The translations under genes and the position numbers were made by a program. A DNA stretch of 64,000 nucleotides from Limonium bicolor (taxonomy: Eukaryota; Streptophyta; Magnoliopsida; Caryophyllales; Plumbaginaceae), in the NCBI GenBank assembly GCA_023374045.1, contig CM041780.1, forward strand, positions 168,698,085 to 168,762,084, written 5' to 3'. Below the pieces are notes generated by a model. The model searched no databases and was not told the DNA's origin. It was given only the letters and a program-made list of their open reading frames with translations. Below are positions 47,481 through 59,026 of the stretch, one piece after another. The number at the start of each line of letters is the position of its first letter. Within the stretch, counting starts at the first letter, position 1.

Positions 47481-47672
47481 TGGTCCGGCACTTGGTCCTT
47501 GGATAAAGTCTCGGACCAGCACTAAAAACTGCCGAAAATCTACTTCAGAGGTGGTCCTGGACCTAGGCCAGATACAAAAGACCTGGACCACCCCATAAAT
47601 ATGCCGAGAATGCATCAGACACATGGTCCGGACCTTAGGTCTGGACCATGTCCCGGAGGACCGTACCAGGCC
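47481..47672. repeat. Palindromic array in solo giant LTR, three units, about 71-bp phase
   Basis: Modules start at 47481, 47552 and 47624: TGGTCCGGC...CGGACCA, GGTGGTCCTGG...CCTGGACCACC and TGGTCCGGACC...GGTCTGGACCA. The spacers share AAATATGCCGAGAAT or AAACTGCCGAAAAT, so the whole 71-bp unit is repeated. It is related to the array at 15061-15345. Confidence 0.75.
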
Positions 47673-49246
47673 ATTTTACACATGAAATGTGATTTTTAGA
47701 AGGTAAATGAAGGGGGCTTTGGTTGGGTAATTTATATATGATTCTTAGGGGTTGTTTGGTGACATTTTATGGTCATTAAGGGTGTGAACAAGTGTGAGGA
47801 AATAGAAGTAAACAACTTAAGTGGTTAAGTTTGAACTACAATGACTTAGTGGTATTTAGTTGGAAATCATTAGTGATGATATGAGTTAGGTTAATTAAAA
47901 GAAATTAACCACCCGATTCGATGAATGTTTAGGGTTTGAGTATTTGGACTCCAGAAGAGATTAGGCAACCAAACGACCAACGTGAATGGTATGGTTTTCT
48001 TGTAGCTTGCTTACTAACGAGGTGTCCCTCGGCTTGTGTGCTATTTGTTTATGTGTTCCGATTAAACAAGATAAATTATGCAACCGGTTTATTGTATTGT
48101 TTTGTGTATGAAACTAATGCAACTTACCTTGAGAACTTACTAACAATGTTTAGTAAAGAATTGTATGAGAACAAGGAACACTCCCTAATATTGGTTTGTT
48201 AGTAACCGAAAGAGGTTTAACTAACAAACATTGTCGTTGAGACTTCTACTAACTGGAACTTGGGGGGTGAGGAATCCAGGACTGACTCCGGTCATGCATG
48301 TTGAGTTAGGATGTCGGTATCCTTATCAGGTCCGTCCTCCATTAAGACTTGTCTTCGGACTTGTCACCTAGAGTCGATAATAGACTCGGCCACCTTGGAT
48401 TACGGTTCAAGGTGGGAGGCAAGATTAAGATGGTGCGGTGGGATCTCCTAAATCCCAAATTTAAGAAATATTGTTTATTTAACCCAATGGAGTTGATAGC
48501 TCATTGGCTAGGGTTACTTTCGACCCGACAAAGATAAACAATGGATTAAGGAACAACCAAATCTAATTAAGGAACGGTTGATATATTTGAGATAAGAATG
48601 AATATGATAATCAAAGAATTCTCAAATTAAGGAGTTAAAAAGCTAACTCACTAACTTAAGGAACGCTTATTAAGTCGTTCAATGTGTTTGAGCTGTGATT
48701 GTTCACATGATTGCATTGTGTTTTATTATACTTCTTATTAATGTTGTATAAATAATCAATCGCATGTATACGACAAAATAGTCGTGCGTAGCCCCGTTAG
48801 CTTGGGGGCTACACGTTAACCGTACCAGCAAAGGTGTTGAGCCCCTCGGGGCATCCATATTATATTTTGCAGGTAAACGACAGAAGACGACCGTCCTGAG
48901 AGTAGGAGCGGGTAGAAGTACTTCGAGTTGTTTTACGTTTGTTAAACGAGATGTGCATGTACACTCGTTTGTAGATGGTATAAGTTGTATTAAGATGTAT
49001 TAGGATATGAGAGATACTTGTACTTGAAAAATGTATTTTAGTTAAGGCTTTGTGTATACTAATGTTTGGTATATCGAGTCCATCAGACCGTAGCTAGATC
49101 TTGGAGATTTAGTATGCCTAGTTAGTCAAGTGGGTGACTAACGGCGGTAACACCAACTTTTGTAGAGAATTCCGCTGTTTGTGAATATAAGTAATTGGAG
49201 ATTTATGAGATGATTATGGTTTTATGAGTTATGGTGTTACAGATTT

Positions 49247-49825
49247 TGTCCAACCAATACACAATCTCAGTCAGACTTGATCAAGAGTAACACTATTATT
49301 AAAAGAATTTGAAGCTGCATATGAAAATAGATACAAGTTACAAAGTTTGCTTAAAATTTGTACTTTAAATTTTTGTCAATCAAACCTAACCCGGATAAGT
49401 CATCCAAATTTGACCTATACCCGAAAAAACCAAATGACGCAGAGGCTAACCCGAACTGAAAGCACTCAAACCCGAACTCAACCAAACCGAAGTCACCTGA
49501 ATCTAATTTAAACCAGATGGACCCGACCTGATCCGAACTGAATTGAATAGTAAATATCTACAAATTGGCCCGAACCGAGTCACCCGAATTACCAGGTCTA
49601 GGCATAACACTAATCAGATTTTTGTTGCTTAAGGCCTTGTTTGGGCATCAAAAAACATATATAGTAGTAGTGACGTGTCGGGTTTTAAACGGGTGATAGG
49701 TCGGGTGATGGTGAAAAAATGTAACCCGAACCCGACTCATCACCCGGTTCACCCATCCCCAATTTTCACCCATTTATTTCAGATTTTTAACCATTTTTCA
49801 CCCGGCCCTAGTCACTACAGTGGTG
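49247..49825. mobile_element. Short MITE-like CCCGAAC-rich sequences
   Basis: Between the solo LTR and the right inverted-repeat arm. 49385-49600 is packed with ACCCGAACC-type motifs typical of degenerate hAT MITEs. 49664-49822 is bounded by TAGTAGTGAC and GTCACTACA and contains TCGGG and CACCCGG runs, fitting a separate small MITE of about 160 bp. No coding sequence. Confidence 0.45.
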
Positions 49826-50933
49826 TTATTAGTGCCCGCAGCGTGCTACATTGCTTGTGTTGTTTGTTCAAAGGATTGGGAATTCTTGTTCATTACCTTT
49901 TTTTTGTTAGAAGTTTGGCACGAGACATGCTTCGTGTAAAGAAGAGATACATGTAAAAATTATAAATTCCATTAAGTGACTTGAAAGAAGGATATTTAAT
50001 GATGTTAAATGGTAGTAACTTATGTTAAAGTAAGAGTTACACAATACGTTATTTGAATATAGTATGTAGCTACACTTTAAAGTTTTTGTACGTTGTATTA
50101 ATTTTGACTGATCATGCGAATTGATGTTACCATGGTCAGTAAAAAAAAATTCATCCCATCTCATCCATTTCGTTGTTTTAAACTCCTGTAAAGGAGGGAT
50201 ATATGTACGAATTATATATTCCATTAAGTGACTGGTAGTAGATGATGTTAAATTAAAAAGTTTCACATTCTTTGACATAAAGTTAGTTAGGGCACCATTA
50301 CGCTCACTTTCTTAGCATATGTCTAGTGTCATGTCATTTAAAAATTATATTTTATTACTTAAGAAACTCTATTCACTACAATAACAAAGTCACTTAATTT
50401 TCTATCTCTTAACGTGCAACCTATAAACTATCTATTTAGATGTGAGAGAAAAAACTCGAGCCGTACGAGGAGAGAACCTCTTATCCGTTTCTAGGGTGTA
50501 TTATTTATATAATCTATCCCAATGAGCCATTTATCAAATCGTTTTAATTGATGTTCGGTCCCGAAGAGAAGGAAGAGATCTTTGAATAGTGGGTCTTTAT
50601 GATCTGATAAATAATAAGTGGCTCTTGGTTAAGAGTTCATGAGAGAGAAAATTGGTGGAATCCACACCATTGTAGAACAAATTTTAATTTCTTCACCTAT
50701 GTAGTTGTGTCAAGAACCCCTATTGTGGATACCCTTAGCGACTATCCAATATAGTAACTAATTTGAAGTTGTTGAGTTTTATAATATTGGTTGGTTATCC
50801 ATTAATATTGCCATCAACATATAGATTAAATGTTAGATAAATCATAACTGTTACTCTACAAGCTTGATGGGCGCTTCAAATTAAGTTTGTATCCCTATAT
50901 GAACATACCATCTCCCTATCATGGAACATCACA
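49826..50933 (-). repeat. Right arm of large inverted repeat, inner part
   Basis: Reverse complement of left-arm parts 38290-39480 and 40140-40250, for example CAAGCTTGATGGGCGCTTCAAATTAAG at 50858 against its complement at 38328. It carries about 130 bp (50455-50585) not present on the left. It is interrupted at 50933 by the LTR element and resumes at 57622. Confidence 0.75.
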
Positions 50934-51484
50934 TGTAACGACCCCAAAACCACCCTGGTTGAGAGACCGTTACACGCCGCGCACTTATTACCTAAGACAC
51001 GCAAGGCTACACTATCGAAACCCAAAACAGAACTGAAACTCATATATTGATCAAATAAACAATTACAACACATGTTTACAATACACAGGCGGAAGCCAAC
51101 CTGAAATACAAGCATAATCTAATTACAACTGGGCACCATGGCCAAACAAACTGAAATACAGAGCTCAAAAGCCAAGACAGAAAGTAGAAACTGAATCTCC
51201 AAGCGCGGACTAAAACCTGCAAATCAGACGGAGATAGGGGTGAGCACAACTATTGCTCAGCAGGTGATAAACTTCATCAGCTGAGCATGCTCAAAACAGA
51301 TACTGAACATACATACTTATACATACAGAAGCGCTTAGCCAGAGCGAAACCAGAGTCAAAGCGGAAGATTTTTGAATAGGCAGAAGTCTAAAACAGAAGA
51401 GGCTAAGCAGTGACCAAAACAGGTACTCAATAACAGAAGATAAACTGAAGCTGAAGTCTTAGCGAAATCAGAAGCTTAACAACT

Positions 51485-51720
51485 GACGGTAAGCACACAG
51501 CAGACCGTCTCAAACTAAATATAGACAGAGCAGACGAAGCAGAACGCTTATAAAGCAGAAATACTCAGCAGACAGAAAGCACACAGCAGTTCGTCGACGT
51601 TTGAAAGCAGACAGAGCAGACAGAACAGATCACTTAGTAAATAGAGGCTTTCAGAAGACAGAAAGCACATAGCAGTCTGTCAGAAATCAGAAACAGCTAG
51701 AGCTAACAGAAAACAGAACT
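51485..51720. repeat. Purine-rich tandem repeat, about 85-bp units, three copies
   Basis: AAGCACACAGCAG or AAGCACATAGCAG followed by a TCGTC/CCGTC/CTGTC block and AGACAGAGCAGAC recurs at 51490, 51575 and 51662. A second copy of the array lies in the other LTR (about 55490-55720). Confidence 0.55.
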
Positions 51721-52311
51721 CTTAACAATCAGAAGTGGGACACTAGCACCAAGCATAACACTCAGAAAGGGTCGAAGACCCATGGATCTAACAGATCCCT
51801 CGACAACGCAGAAATGACCGAGGGCCAAAGGGTTCGTCAACCCCACAGAACAGATCGGGCATGACCCACACTCAGAATGACGTCTACATGGTATACCACG
51901 GAATAGCTCGACCCAGCCATTCACGGCTCAGAAACAAAGTAACTAGGTCCCAAAACAGAGGCTTAATCCAAACAGATCGAAGCTTAATACAGAGCAGAGC
52001 GGAAGTCTTAAGATCAGAACAGAAAGCGAGAGCTTAGCAAATCATAGAAGGAGCTTACCAACGGAAAGCCTTAGCAAGACAGAAGTCATAACCCGACTAG
52101 TAAATACGAAAGCAAACTGAAGTCAGAGGTTGAATCATATTTTCAGAGCAAAACAGAGTTCAAAAGATTAACGGAGACCTTAAAATCAGAAAACACTTAA
52201 ACATATGCTAAAACACATGAAAACAGATAGTACTCAGAAGGAGGAAACCAACGCCGCAAACGGCACTCAAAACGGAGCTTAAACGAACAAGTTATGGTCA
52301 AATCAGAGAGT

Positions 52312-52620
52312 TGTCCGAACTTGTGTCCGGACGTCGAAGTTCGGACGCAAGTCGAACTCAAATCCGCAGAAAATTTCAAGGTGTCCGAACATCCAAGTTC
52401 GGACGGATGTTCGGACGTCCTTCGGAAAACAACTCGTGGAAGTCCAACATGTGTCCGAGCTTCAAAGTTCGGACACATGTCGAGGAGAAAATCAGAGGGC
52501 GCAAAACGGGGTGTGTCCGAACTTCCAAGTTCGGACGGAAGTTCGGACACAGTGAAACTCTCAGAAGATCCAGACGCAACAGAGCGTGTCCGAACTTCCA
52601 AGTTCGGACGCGCCGAAAAG
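52312..52620. repeat. Palindromic array in non-autonomous element LTR, five units
   Basis: Modules start at 52312, 52382, 52452, 52514 and 52587 (spacing 70, 70, 62, 73), each GTCCGAACTT...AAGTTCGGAC, several extended by a second half-site. The matching array of the other LTR lies at 56310-56625. In the right copy the last module is longer than in the left, showing unequal change between the LTRs. Confidence 0.85.
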
Positions 52621-53596
52621 TTCAATTTCCAGAACGAAAACAGATGCGAACAGAGCCCTCAAAACAATGTCAAGAATGCAGTACGAAACCAAAGTCTTTA
52701 AACCATAACCATGGCAGTTTTAGAAGGTCAAAACCAAAACAAATCAGACAGAGATCGATCACCAAACATAGGGCGATTAAACAATCCGAACTCTCAAATC
52801 AGAAGCACTCAAGTTCACAAAACAGAAGGGAACCATAGAGGTAGATTCACCATTGTCAAAGTAATACTTACATAACCAAAATACACGAATCAAAACACTA
52901 CCCACGGGGTTTTAACGCATTAGAAACGCAAATCAGAAATCACCCAAATCACCACAAATCAGAGAGTCAAATAACATATACGGAAACATTGGTCGAAACC
53001 CCCGTGGGTGAACACACACAACCGAATCCATCTACCACCTACCTCACATCCGTAGCTAAGCCATCTCTGCGGACTCTACGAATCGCCTTCCCGAATCTCC
53101 AGTCAAATGATAATCCCTCGAATTGAACCGCTCCCAAAATACAAAATCAGAATTAGAAAAGAGAAGAGGAAGCCTTAATGGAGAAGAGAACCAATCTACA
53201 ATCCAACCTGATTGACGACCGACGGACGAACACAATTCCATCTATAGACCTCCAACGATTACAATTGAAAGAAATTGAAGAAGAGGATGAGCAAAGGGGT
53301 GAGGGTTTGAGAGCGATGAAACTGTCGTGAATAGATGTCTGGAAAGTGGAAGGAGAGAAATAACGTGAATAGGAGTAGGAAGAGAGAAGGGAAATAAAAT
53401 AGTTTAATATCTCTCTCTCTTAAAAGAATATAAATAACAACAAGGAAGAAGACAATTGTAACCCTCCTTCCTCAAGCTAACATATTAACATTAGAAGAAT
53501 GTCATAAACACTCCAGTATAAGATACAATTAATCTGAACTCCCTTTGCGAATCAGAAGGAATATGATAAATAAAAAAAAATTATGGGGCATAAACA

Positions 53597-53608
53597 TACC
53601 CCCCTTAA
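53597..53608 (-). promoter_or_regulatory. Polypurine tract of non-autonomous element
   Basis: The minus strand reads AAGGGGGGTA next to the 3' LTR, preceded by TCTTTT and a sequence like that of the Tekay-type element at the same place. Confidence 0.85.
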
Positions 53609-54912
53609 AAGAATTTCATCCTCAAATTCGATGAAACCCAGAATACTAGCAGATGCACTTCCAGTGCAGGAACACTACGAACACGAACAAGGAGTTAACA
53701 CTCATAACAGAATGCACTGTTGATTGACTGACAGAAGGACAACAGAAGAGTACTAACTCCTAGCTTTGTGGCACAGAGGGGAATGGTCACAAAGCTAACA
53801 CTCAGAACTTGTTAATGTCTCACTGATTGAAGGGACAAGGCAATAATTACTGAAAATCAACTTGAAGCCACAGACATAACACTCAGATTCACTGCTGACT
53901 GGCTAACAGAGGAACACACCAGAAGATTATCCCTAAGGTTAAGAAAGGTCACTCACCCTCATCTCAAAAGCTCCAACTTACACGAGTTAACACATCGAGC
54001 CTACTGGCTCATTCACTAATAAAAGAAACGAAGCAGGAGAGTACTAACACATAGCTTCTAAGGCACAGAAGGGAACACTCACAAAGTTAGCGCTCAGAAT
54101 ACACTGGCTAACTCGCTGACAGAGGAAACAAAGTAGATAATCATTAATGCTTAGCACAAGGGACAGAAAGAAACACTCACTCATTTCAGAAGCTCCAACC
54201 CTCGAAGAGCTAAACCCCAGAACACACTAACTGACTCGCTGACAGAAGAAACAAAGCAGATGATCACTAAGGCTCAGCACAAAGACATTGGAAGAACGCT
54301 AACATATCTTAGAGCTCTACTTACACGAGCTAACACATGGACCTCACTAGCTGATTCACTAACAGAATGAGCAAAGCAAAAGATTACAAAGGCTAAGCTT
54401 AAGGAAAAGGAACAACACTCACATATCTCATAAGCTTGCACCTCACAAATCTAGCACTCAGAACTTGTTAGTTGACTCACTGACAGAAGAGGTGAAACAG
54501 AAGATTACTAACACTCAGCCTAAAGGCACAAGAACTCTCAGAGGTGTCCTTAACCTAAAGGACCAACATACTCGCGAACTTCCCACCAGAACACAAACAC
54601 AGAACATACAACACAAGCACGTACACAAAGCTCACAATGAAGCACACAACTCTGTCAAACAAGAACTCACATTCGGTCATCCTTTCCCAAAGGACCCGAC
54701 TCCCTCAGACTCACTTTCAGAACACACAAGCACATGTAAACAGACACTACGCTTTCCGCTGTGCTACTCTCTGATGGCGGACAACCACAGAGCAGACACA
54801 CATAACAGACACTAGATAGCAGACAAGTCACGCAACAGCCACACATAGCATATAGTAGGCAAAGACACGGAAGCGTAGACATGCAGACACCCACAAAACC
54901 CAACGAAAACCA
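53609..54912. repeat. Internal region: degenerate tandem array of about 120-bp units
   Basis: Six to seven units between about 53640 and 54530 share the string CTAACACTCAGAAC, then CTGACTCGCTGACAGA, GAAACAAAGCAGA, ATCACTAAGGCTCAGC, AAGGGACAGAAAGGAACACTCAC and TCAGAAGCTCCAAC with local changes. The rest (54530-54912) is unique and non-coding; the 116-codon frame at 54465-54815 has no features. The region that would hold gag and pol has been replaced by this array. Confidence 0.7.
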
Positions 54913-54930
54913 AACTTGGCTCTGATACCA
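54913..54930 (-). promoter_or_regulatory. Primer-binding site of non-autonomous element
   Basis: The minus strand reads TGGTATCAGAGCCAAGTT, 5 bases inside the 5' LTR. It is the same tRNA-Met type and nearly the same 18-mer as in the Tekay-type element (one difference). Confidence 0.9.
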
Positions 54931-54935
54931 CTAGA

Positions 54936-57621
54936 TGTAACGACCCCAAAACCACCCTGTTGAGAGACTGTTACACGCCACACCTTATTACCTAAGACAC
55001 GCAAGCTACACTATCGAAACCCCAAAACAGAACTGAAACTCATATATTGATCAAATAAACAATTCACAACACATGTTTACAATACACAGGCGGAAGCCAA
55101 CCTGAAATACAAGCATAATCTAATTACAACTGGGCACCATGGCCAAACAAACTGAAATACAGAGCTCATAAGCCAAGACAGAAAGTAGAAACTGAATCTC
55201 CAAGCGCGGACTAAACCTGCAATCAACGGAGATAGGGGTGAGCACAACTATTGCTCAGCAGGTGATAAACTTCATCAGCTGAGCATGCTCAAAACATACT
55301 GAACATACATACTTTATACATATACAGAAGCGCTTAGCCAGCGAAACCAGAGTCAAAGCGGAAGATTTTCGAATAGGCAGAAGTCTAAAAAGAAGAGGCT
55401 AAGCAGTGACCAAAGCAGGTACTCAATAACAGAAGATAAACTGAAGCTGAAGTCTTAGCGAAATCAGAAGCTAAACAACTGACGGTAAGCACACAGCAGA
55501 CCGTCTCAAACTAAATACAGACAGAGCAGACGAAGCAGAACGCTTATAAAGCAGAAATACTCAGCAGACAGAAAGCACACAGCAGTCCGTCGACGTTTGA
55601 AACAGACAGAGCAGACAGAAAACAGATCACTTAGTAAACCAGAGGCTTTCAGAAGACAGAAAGCACATAGCAGTCTGTCAAAATCAGAAACAACTAGAGC
55701 TAACAGAAAACAGAACTCTTAACAATCAGAAGTGGGACACTAGCACCAAGCATAACACTCAGAAAGGGTCGAAGACCCATGGATCTAACAGATCCCTCGA
55801 CAACGCAGAAATGACCGAGGGCCAAAGGGTTCGTCAACCCCACAGAACAGATCAGGCATGACCCACACTCAGAATGACGTCTACATGGTATACCACGGAA
55901 TATATCTCGACCCAGTCCATCCACGGCTCAGAAACAAAGTAACTAGGTCCCAAAACAGAGGCTTAATCCAAACAGATCGAAGCTTAATACAGAGCAGAGC
56001 GGAAGTCTTAACCAGATCAGAACAGAAAGCGAGAGCTTAGCAAAATCATAGAAGGCTTACCAACGGAAAGCCTTAGCAAGACAGAGTCGTAACCCGACTA
56101 GTAAATACGAAAGCAAACTGAAGTCAGAGGTTGAATCATATTTTCAGAGCAAAACAGAGTTCAAAAGATTAACGGAGACCTTAAAATCAAAAACACTTAA
56201 ACATATGCTAAAACACATGAAAACATTAGTACTCAGAAGGAGGAAACCAACGCCGCAACCGGCACTCAAAACAGAGCTTAAACGAACAAGTTATGGTCAA
56301 ATTAGAGAGTTGTCCGAACTTGTGTCGGACGTCGAAGTTCGGACGCAAGTCGAACTCAAATCCGCAGAAAATTTCAAGGTGTCCGAACATCCAAGTTCGG
56401 ACGGATGTTCGGACGTCCTTCGGAAAACAACTCGTGGGAAGTCTGAACATGTGTCCGAGCTTCAAAGTTCGGACACATGTCGAGGAGAAAATCAGAGGGC
56501 GCAAAACGGGGTGTGTCCGAACTTCCAAGTTCGGACGGAAGTTCGGACACAGTGAAACTCTCAGAAGATCCAGACGCAACAGAGCGTGTCCGAACTTCCA
56601 AGTTCGGACGGAAGTTTCGGACGCGCCGAAAAGTTCAATTTCCAGAACGAAAACAGATGCGAACAGAGCCCTCAAACAATGTCAAGAATGCAGTACGAAA
56701 CCAAGTCTTTAAACCAATACCATGGCAGTTTTTTTAGAAGGTCAAAACCAAAACAAATCAGACAGAGATCGATCACCAAACATAGGGCGATTAAACAATC
56801 CGAACTCTCAAATCAGAAGCACTCATCAAGTTCACAAAACAGAAGGGAACCATAGAGGTAGATTCACCATTGTCAAAGTAATACTTACATAACCAAAATA
56901 CACGAATCAAAACACTACCCACGGAGTTTTAACGCATTAGAAACGCAAATCAGAAATCACCCAAATCACCACAAATCAGAGAGTCAAATAACATATACGG
57001 AAACATTGGTCGAAAACCCCCCGTGGGTGAACACACACAACCGAATCCATCTACCACCTACCTCACATCCGTGGCTAAGCCATCTCTGCGGACTCTACGA
57101 ATCGCCTTCCCGAATCTCCAGTCAAATGATAATCCCTCGAATTGAACCGCTCCCAAAATACAAAATCAGAATTAAAAGAGAAGAGGAAGCCTTAATGGAG
57201 AAGAGAACCAATCTACAATCCAACCTGATTGACGACCGACGGACGAACACAATTCCATCTATAGACCTCCAACGATTACAATTGAAAGAAATTGAAGAAG
57301 AGGATGAGCAAAGGGTTGAGGGTTTGAGAGCGATGAAACTGTCGTGAATAGATGTCAGGAAAGTGGAAGGAGAAATATAACGTGAATAGGAGTAGGAAGA
57401 GAGAAGGGAAATAAAATAGTTTAATATCTCTCTCTCTTAAGAGAATATTAAATAACAACAAGGAAGAAGACAATTGTAACCCTCCTTCCTCAAGCTAACA
57501 TATTAACATTAGAAGAATGTCATAAACACTCCAGTATAAGATACAAATTAATCTGAACTCCCTTTGCGAATCAGAAGGAATATGATAAAATAAATAAAAA
57601 AAAAAATTATGGGGCATAACA
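54936..57621 (-). repeat. 5' LTR of non-autonomous element
   Basis: 2686 bp, same ends and order of repeats as 50934-53596, differing mostly by short indels. Confidence 0.9.
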
Positions 57622-58035
57622 TCACAAAAAATACATCGCTTATTCTATGGTATATTTGTTTCAGATTAGAAAGGTAAAGGGACAAAAATTGTTTACATTC
57701 TCTTACAATGAGATATAAAAAGATTTTGTTAATGAGTTCTATTCTTGCAGTTTTGAAGTTGGATCAAGTAATGGTATTCGTATTAATTTTCGTGTATATC
57801 CTACTCAAATTGAGCAAGCTTGGTAAGATAACATAGAAGCTACGTTTTGCATCAGGTAAACAAAGCAAAAAAAAAAGCATAATGAAGTTTCTTTTTTTCG
57901 AAACCACACCATCTTCTCATTCATAACCAATCTACTTGAAGAAAATTGGGCATCAACTCCAATCCTTATGTACATTAACAATCGCTCAATTTCGGAAAGC
58001 CTAACCATCATAATGACCTCCTTTCAAGTTTTATG
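57622..58035 (-). repeat. Right arm of large inverted repeat, outer part
   Basis: Reverse complement of 37887-38290, for example the shared block around CGAAACCACACCATCTTCTC at 57899 and its complement at 38002. The homology stops at about 58035. It contains a 68-codon frame with no features. Confidence 0.75.
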
Positions 58036-58535
58036 GGACTTGGTTTGAGACCTGGTCTTACTAACAATCCAGATTTATCTGGACTCAATTTGGTTGGTTA
58101 AATGGATTTTATTATATAAATGATTAGTTAAGTTGATTGATTGATAATGATTAATATTTGGGAAGCTAAACTTATTATATATAAATATTTGCACATTTTC
58201 TAATATAGTAGAAGTAATAATTCGAGGAGCTAAAAGTCATGTGATGTATGGTATATGAGTGTAGGATATGTTAGTGTTTCAATATACGCAAATTCGAAGA
58301 TACGGGCTGGTTGCACCGTCCATGGTACAGTCTATCCTTTGGCAGCCTAGTCAGCTGCTGATTGGATTGTTTTTGCTGATTGGGCTGCCTTTTTACTATA
58401 TTAAACTTTAAATGGTTATAACTTTTAATATATAAGTCCAAAATGAAAAAAAGTTATATCATTGTTCATCTAAATTCAAGCTCTTCAAACAAAACCAGTC
58501 ATGAATATGTTTTGACAACTTTAAAATAAATTATT
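58036..58535. other. Non-coding AT-rich stretch
   Basis: No gene, repeat or regulatory site that I can support. A GC-richer patch (58295-58400) contains CATGGTACAG and repeated CTGATTG strings without clear structure. Confidence 0.4.
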
Positions 58536-59014
58536 GAGTAAATTACTCGGAACCCCCTTGAGGATTGGGCATAATACAGTTAACCCCCTTGTGTTTATCA
58601 TAATTATTGGTAACCACCTTGAGGTTACAGTATCTTTGACTATGAGCCCCTTAACCACATGCTGACCCATCAACTTAATGACATTATTATGACATGTTTG
58701 ACAAAAAACAATGCTTAATCAGCATTTTTATTGTCCGAAAACCGTTAACCTTACCTTACCTCGAAAATGCATCTGAATTGGGATGAAGGAGAGTTAACGA
58801 TGTTGATTAAGCATTTTTGTTGTCCAGGCTGGCATTAATAATGTGATTAAGCTGATGGGTCAGCATGTAGTTAATGTTTTGATAACAAAGTTATAGTTCG
58901 GGGGCTCATGGTCAAAGATACCGTAACCTCAAGGTGGTTACCAATAATTATGATAAATACAAGGGGGTTAACCGTATTATGCTCATTCCTCAAGGGGTTC
59001 CAAGTAATTTACTC
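58536..59014. mobile_element. Mutator-type MITE, 479 bp, long inverted ends
   Basis: Terminal inverted repeats of about 115 bp begin GAGTAAATTACTYGGAACCC and include TATCATAATTATTGGTAACC and CACCTTGAGGTTAC on both sides. A perfect 9-bp target duplication TAAATTATT flanks it (58527-58535 and 59015-59023). Long inverted ends plus a 9-bp duplication point to a Mutator-like (MULE) MITE. No coding sequence. Confidence 0.88.
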
Positions 59015-59026
59015 TAAATTATTTTT

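Larger units (their letters stand above)
44760..49241 (+). repeat. Solo giant LTR, 4.48 kb, with target duplication
   Basis: It begins TGAAATACCCC and ends GGTGTTACA, the same termini as the 6.69-kb LTR at 5552-12236 but on the plus strand. It is bounded by a perfect 5-bp duplication GATTT (44755-44759 and 49242-49246). A block at about 44975-45085 (AACCAAGCTCA, AGAACA, TCCTTAAAGCACATTTTTG) is clearly shared with that LTR. There is no primer site, polypurine tract or second LTR, so it is a solo LTR left by recombination. A TATA box, candidate splice donors and a palindromic array lie inside. No gene. Confidence 0.78.
50934..53596 (-). repeat. 3' LTR of non-autonomous element
   Basis: 2663 bp, TGTAACGACCCC...CATAAACA. 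It includes an AGACAGAAAGCACACAGCAG-type repeat (51485-51720) and a palindromic array (52312-52620). It is homologous along its length to the Tekay LTR, but longer. Confidence 0.9.
50934..57621 (-). mobile_element. Non-autonomous LTR element: 2.66-kb LTRs, 1.34-kb non-coding interior
   Basis: LTRs at 50934-53596 and 54936-57621 with a perfect target duplication TCACA (50929-50933 and 57622-57626). The minus-strand orientation is shown by the primer site (54913-54930) and the polypurine tract (53597-53608). The interior contains no gag or pol and consists largely of a tandem array. LTR termini, the sequence next to the polypurine tract and several LTR blocks match the Tekay-type element at 18295-26882, which, or relatives of which, probably supplied the proteins. 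Nearly identical LTRs show it moved recently. The LTRs make up 80% of the element. Confidence 0.9.
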
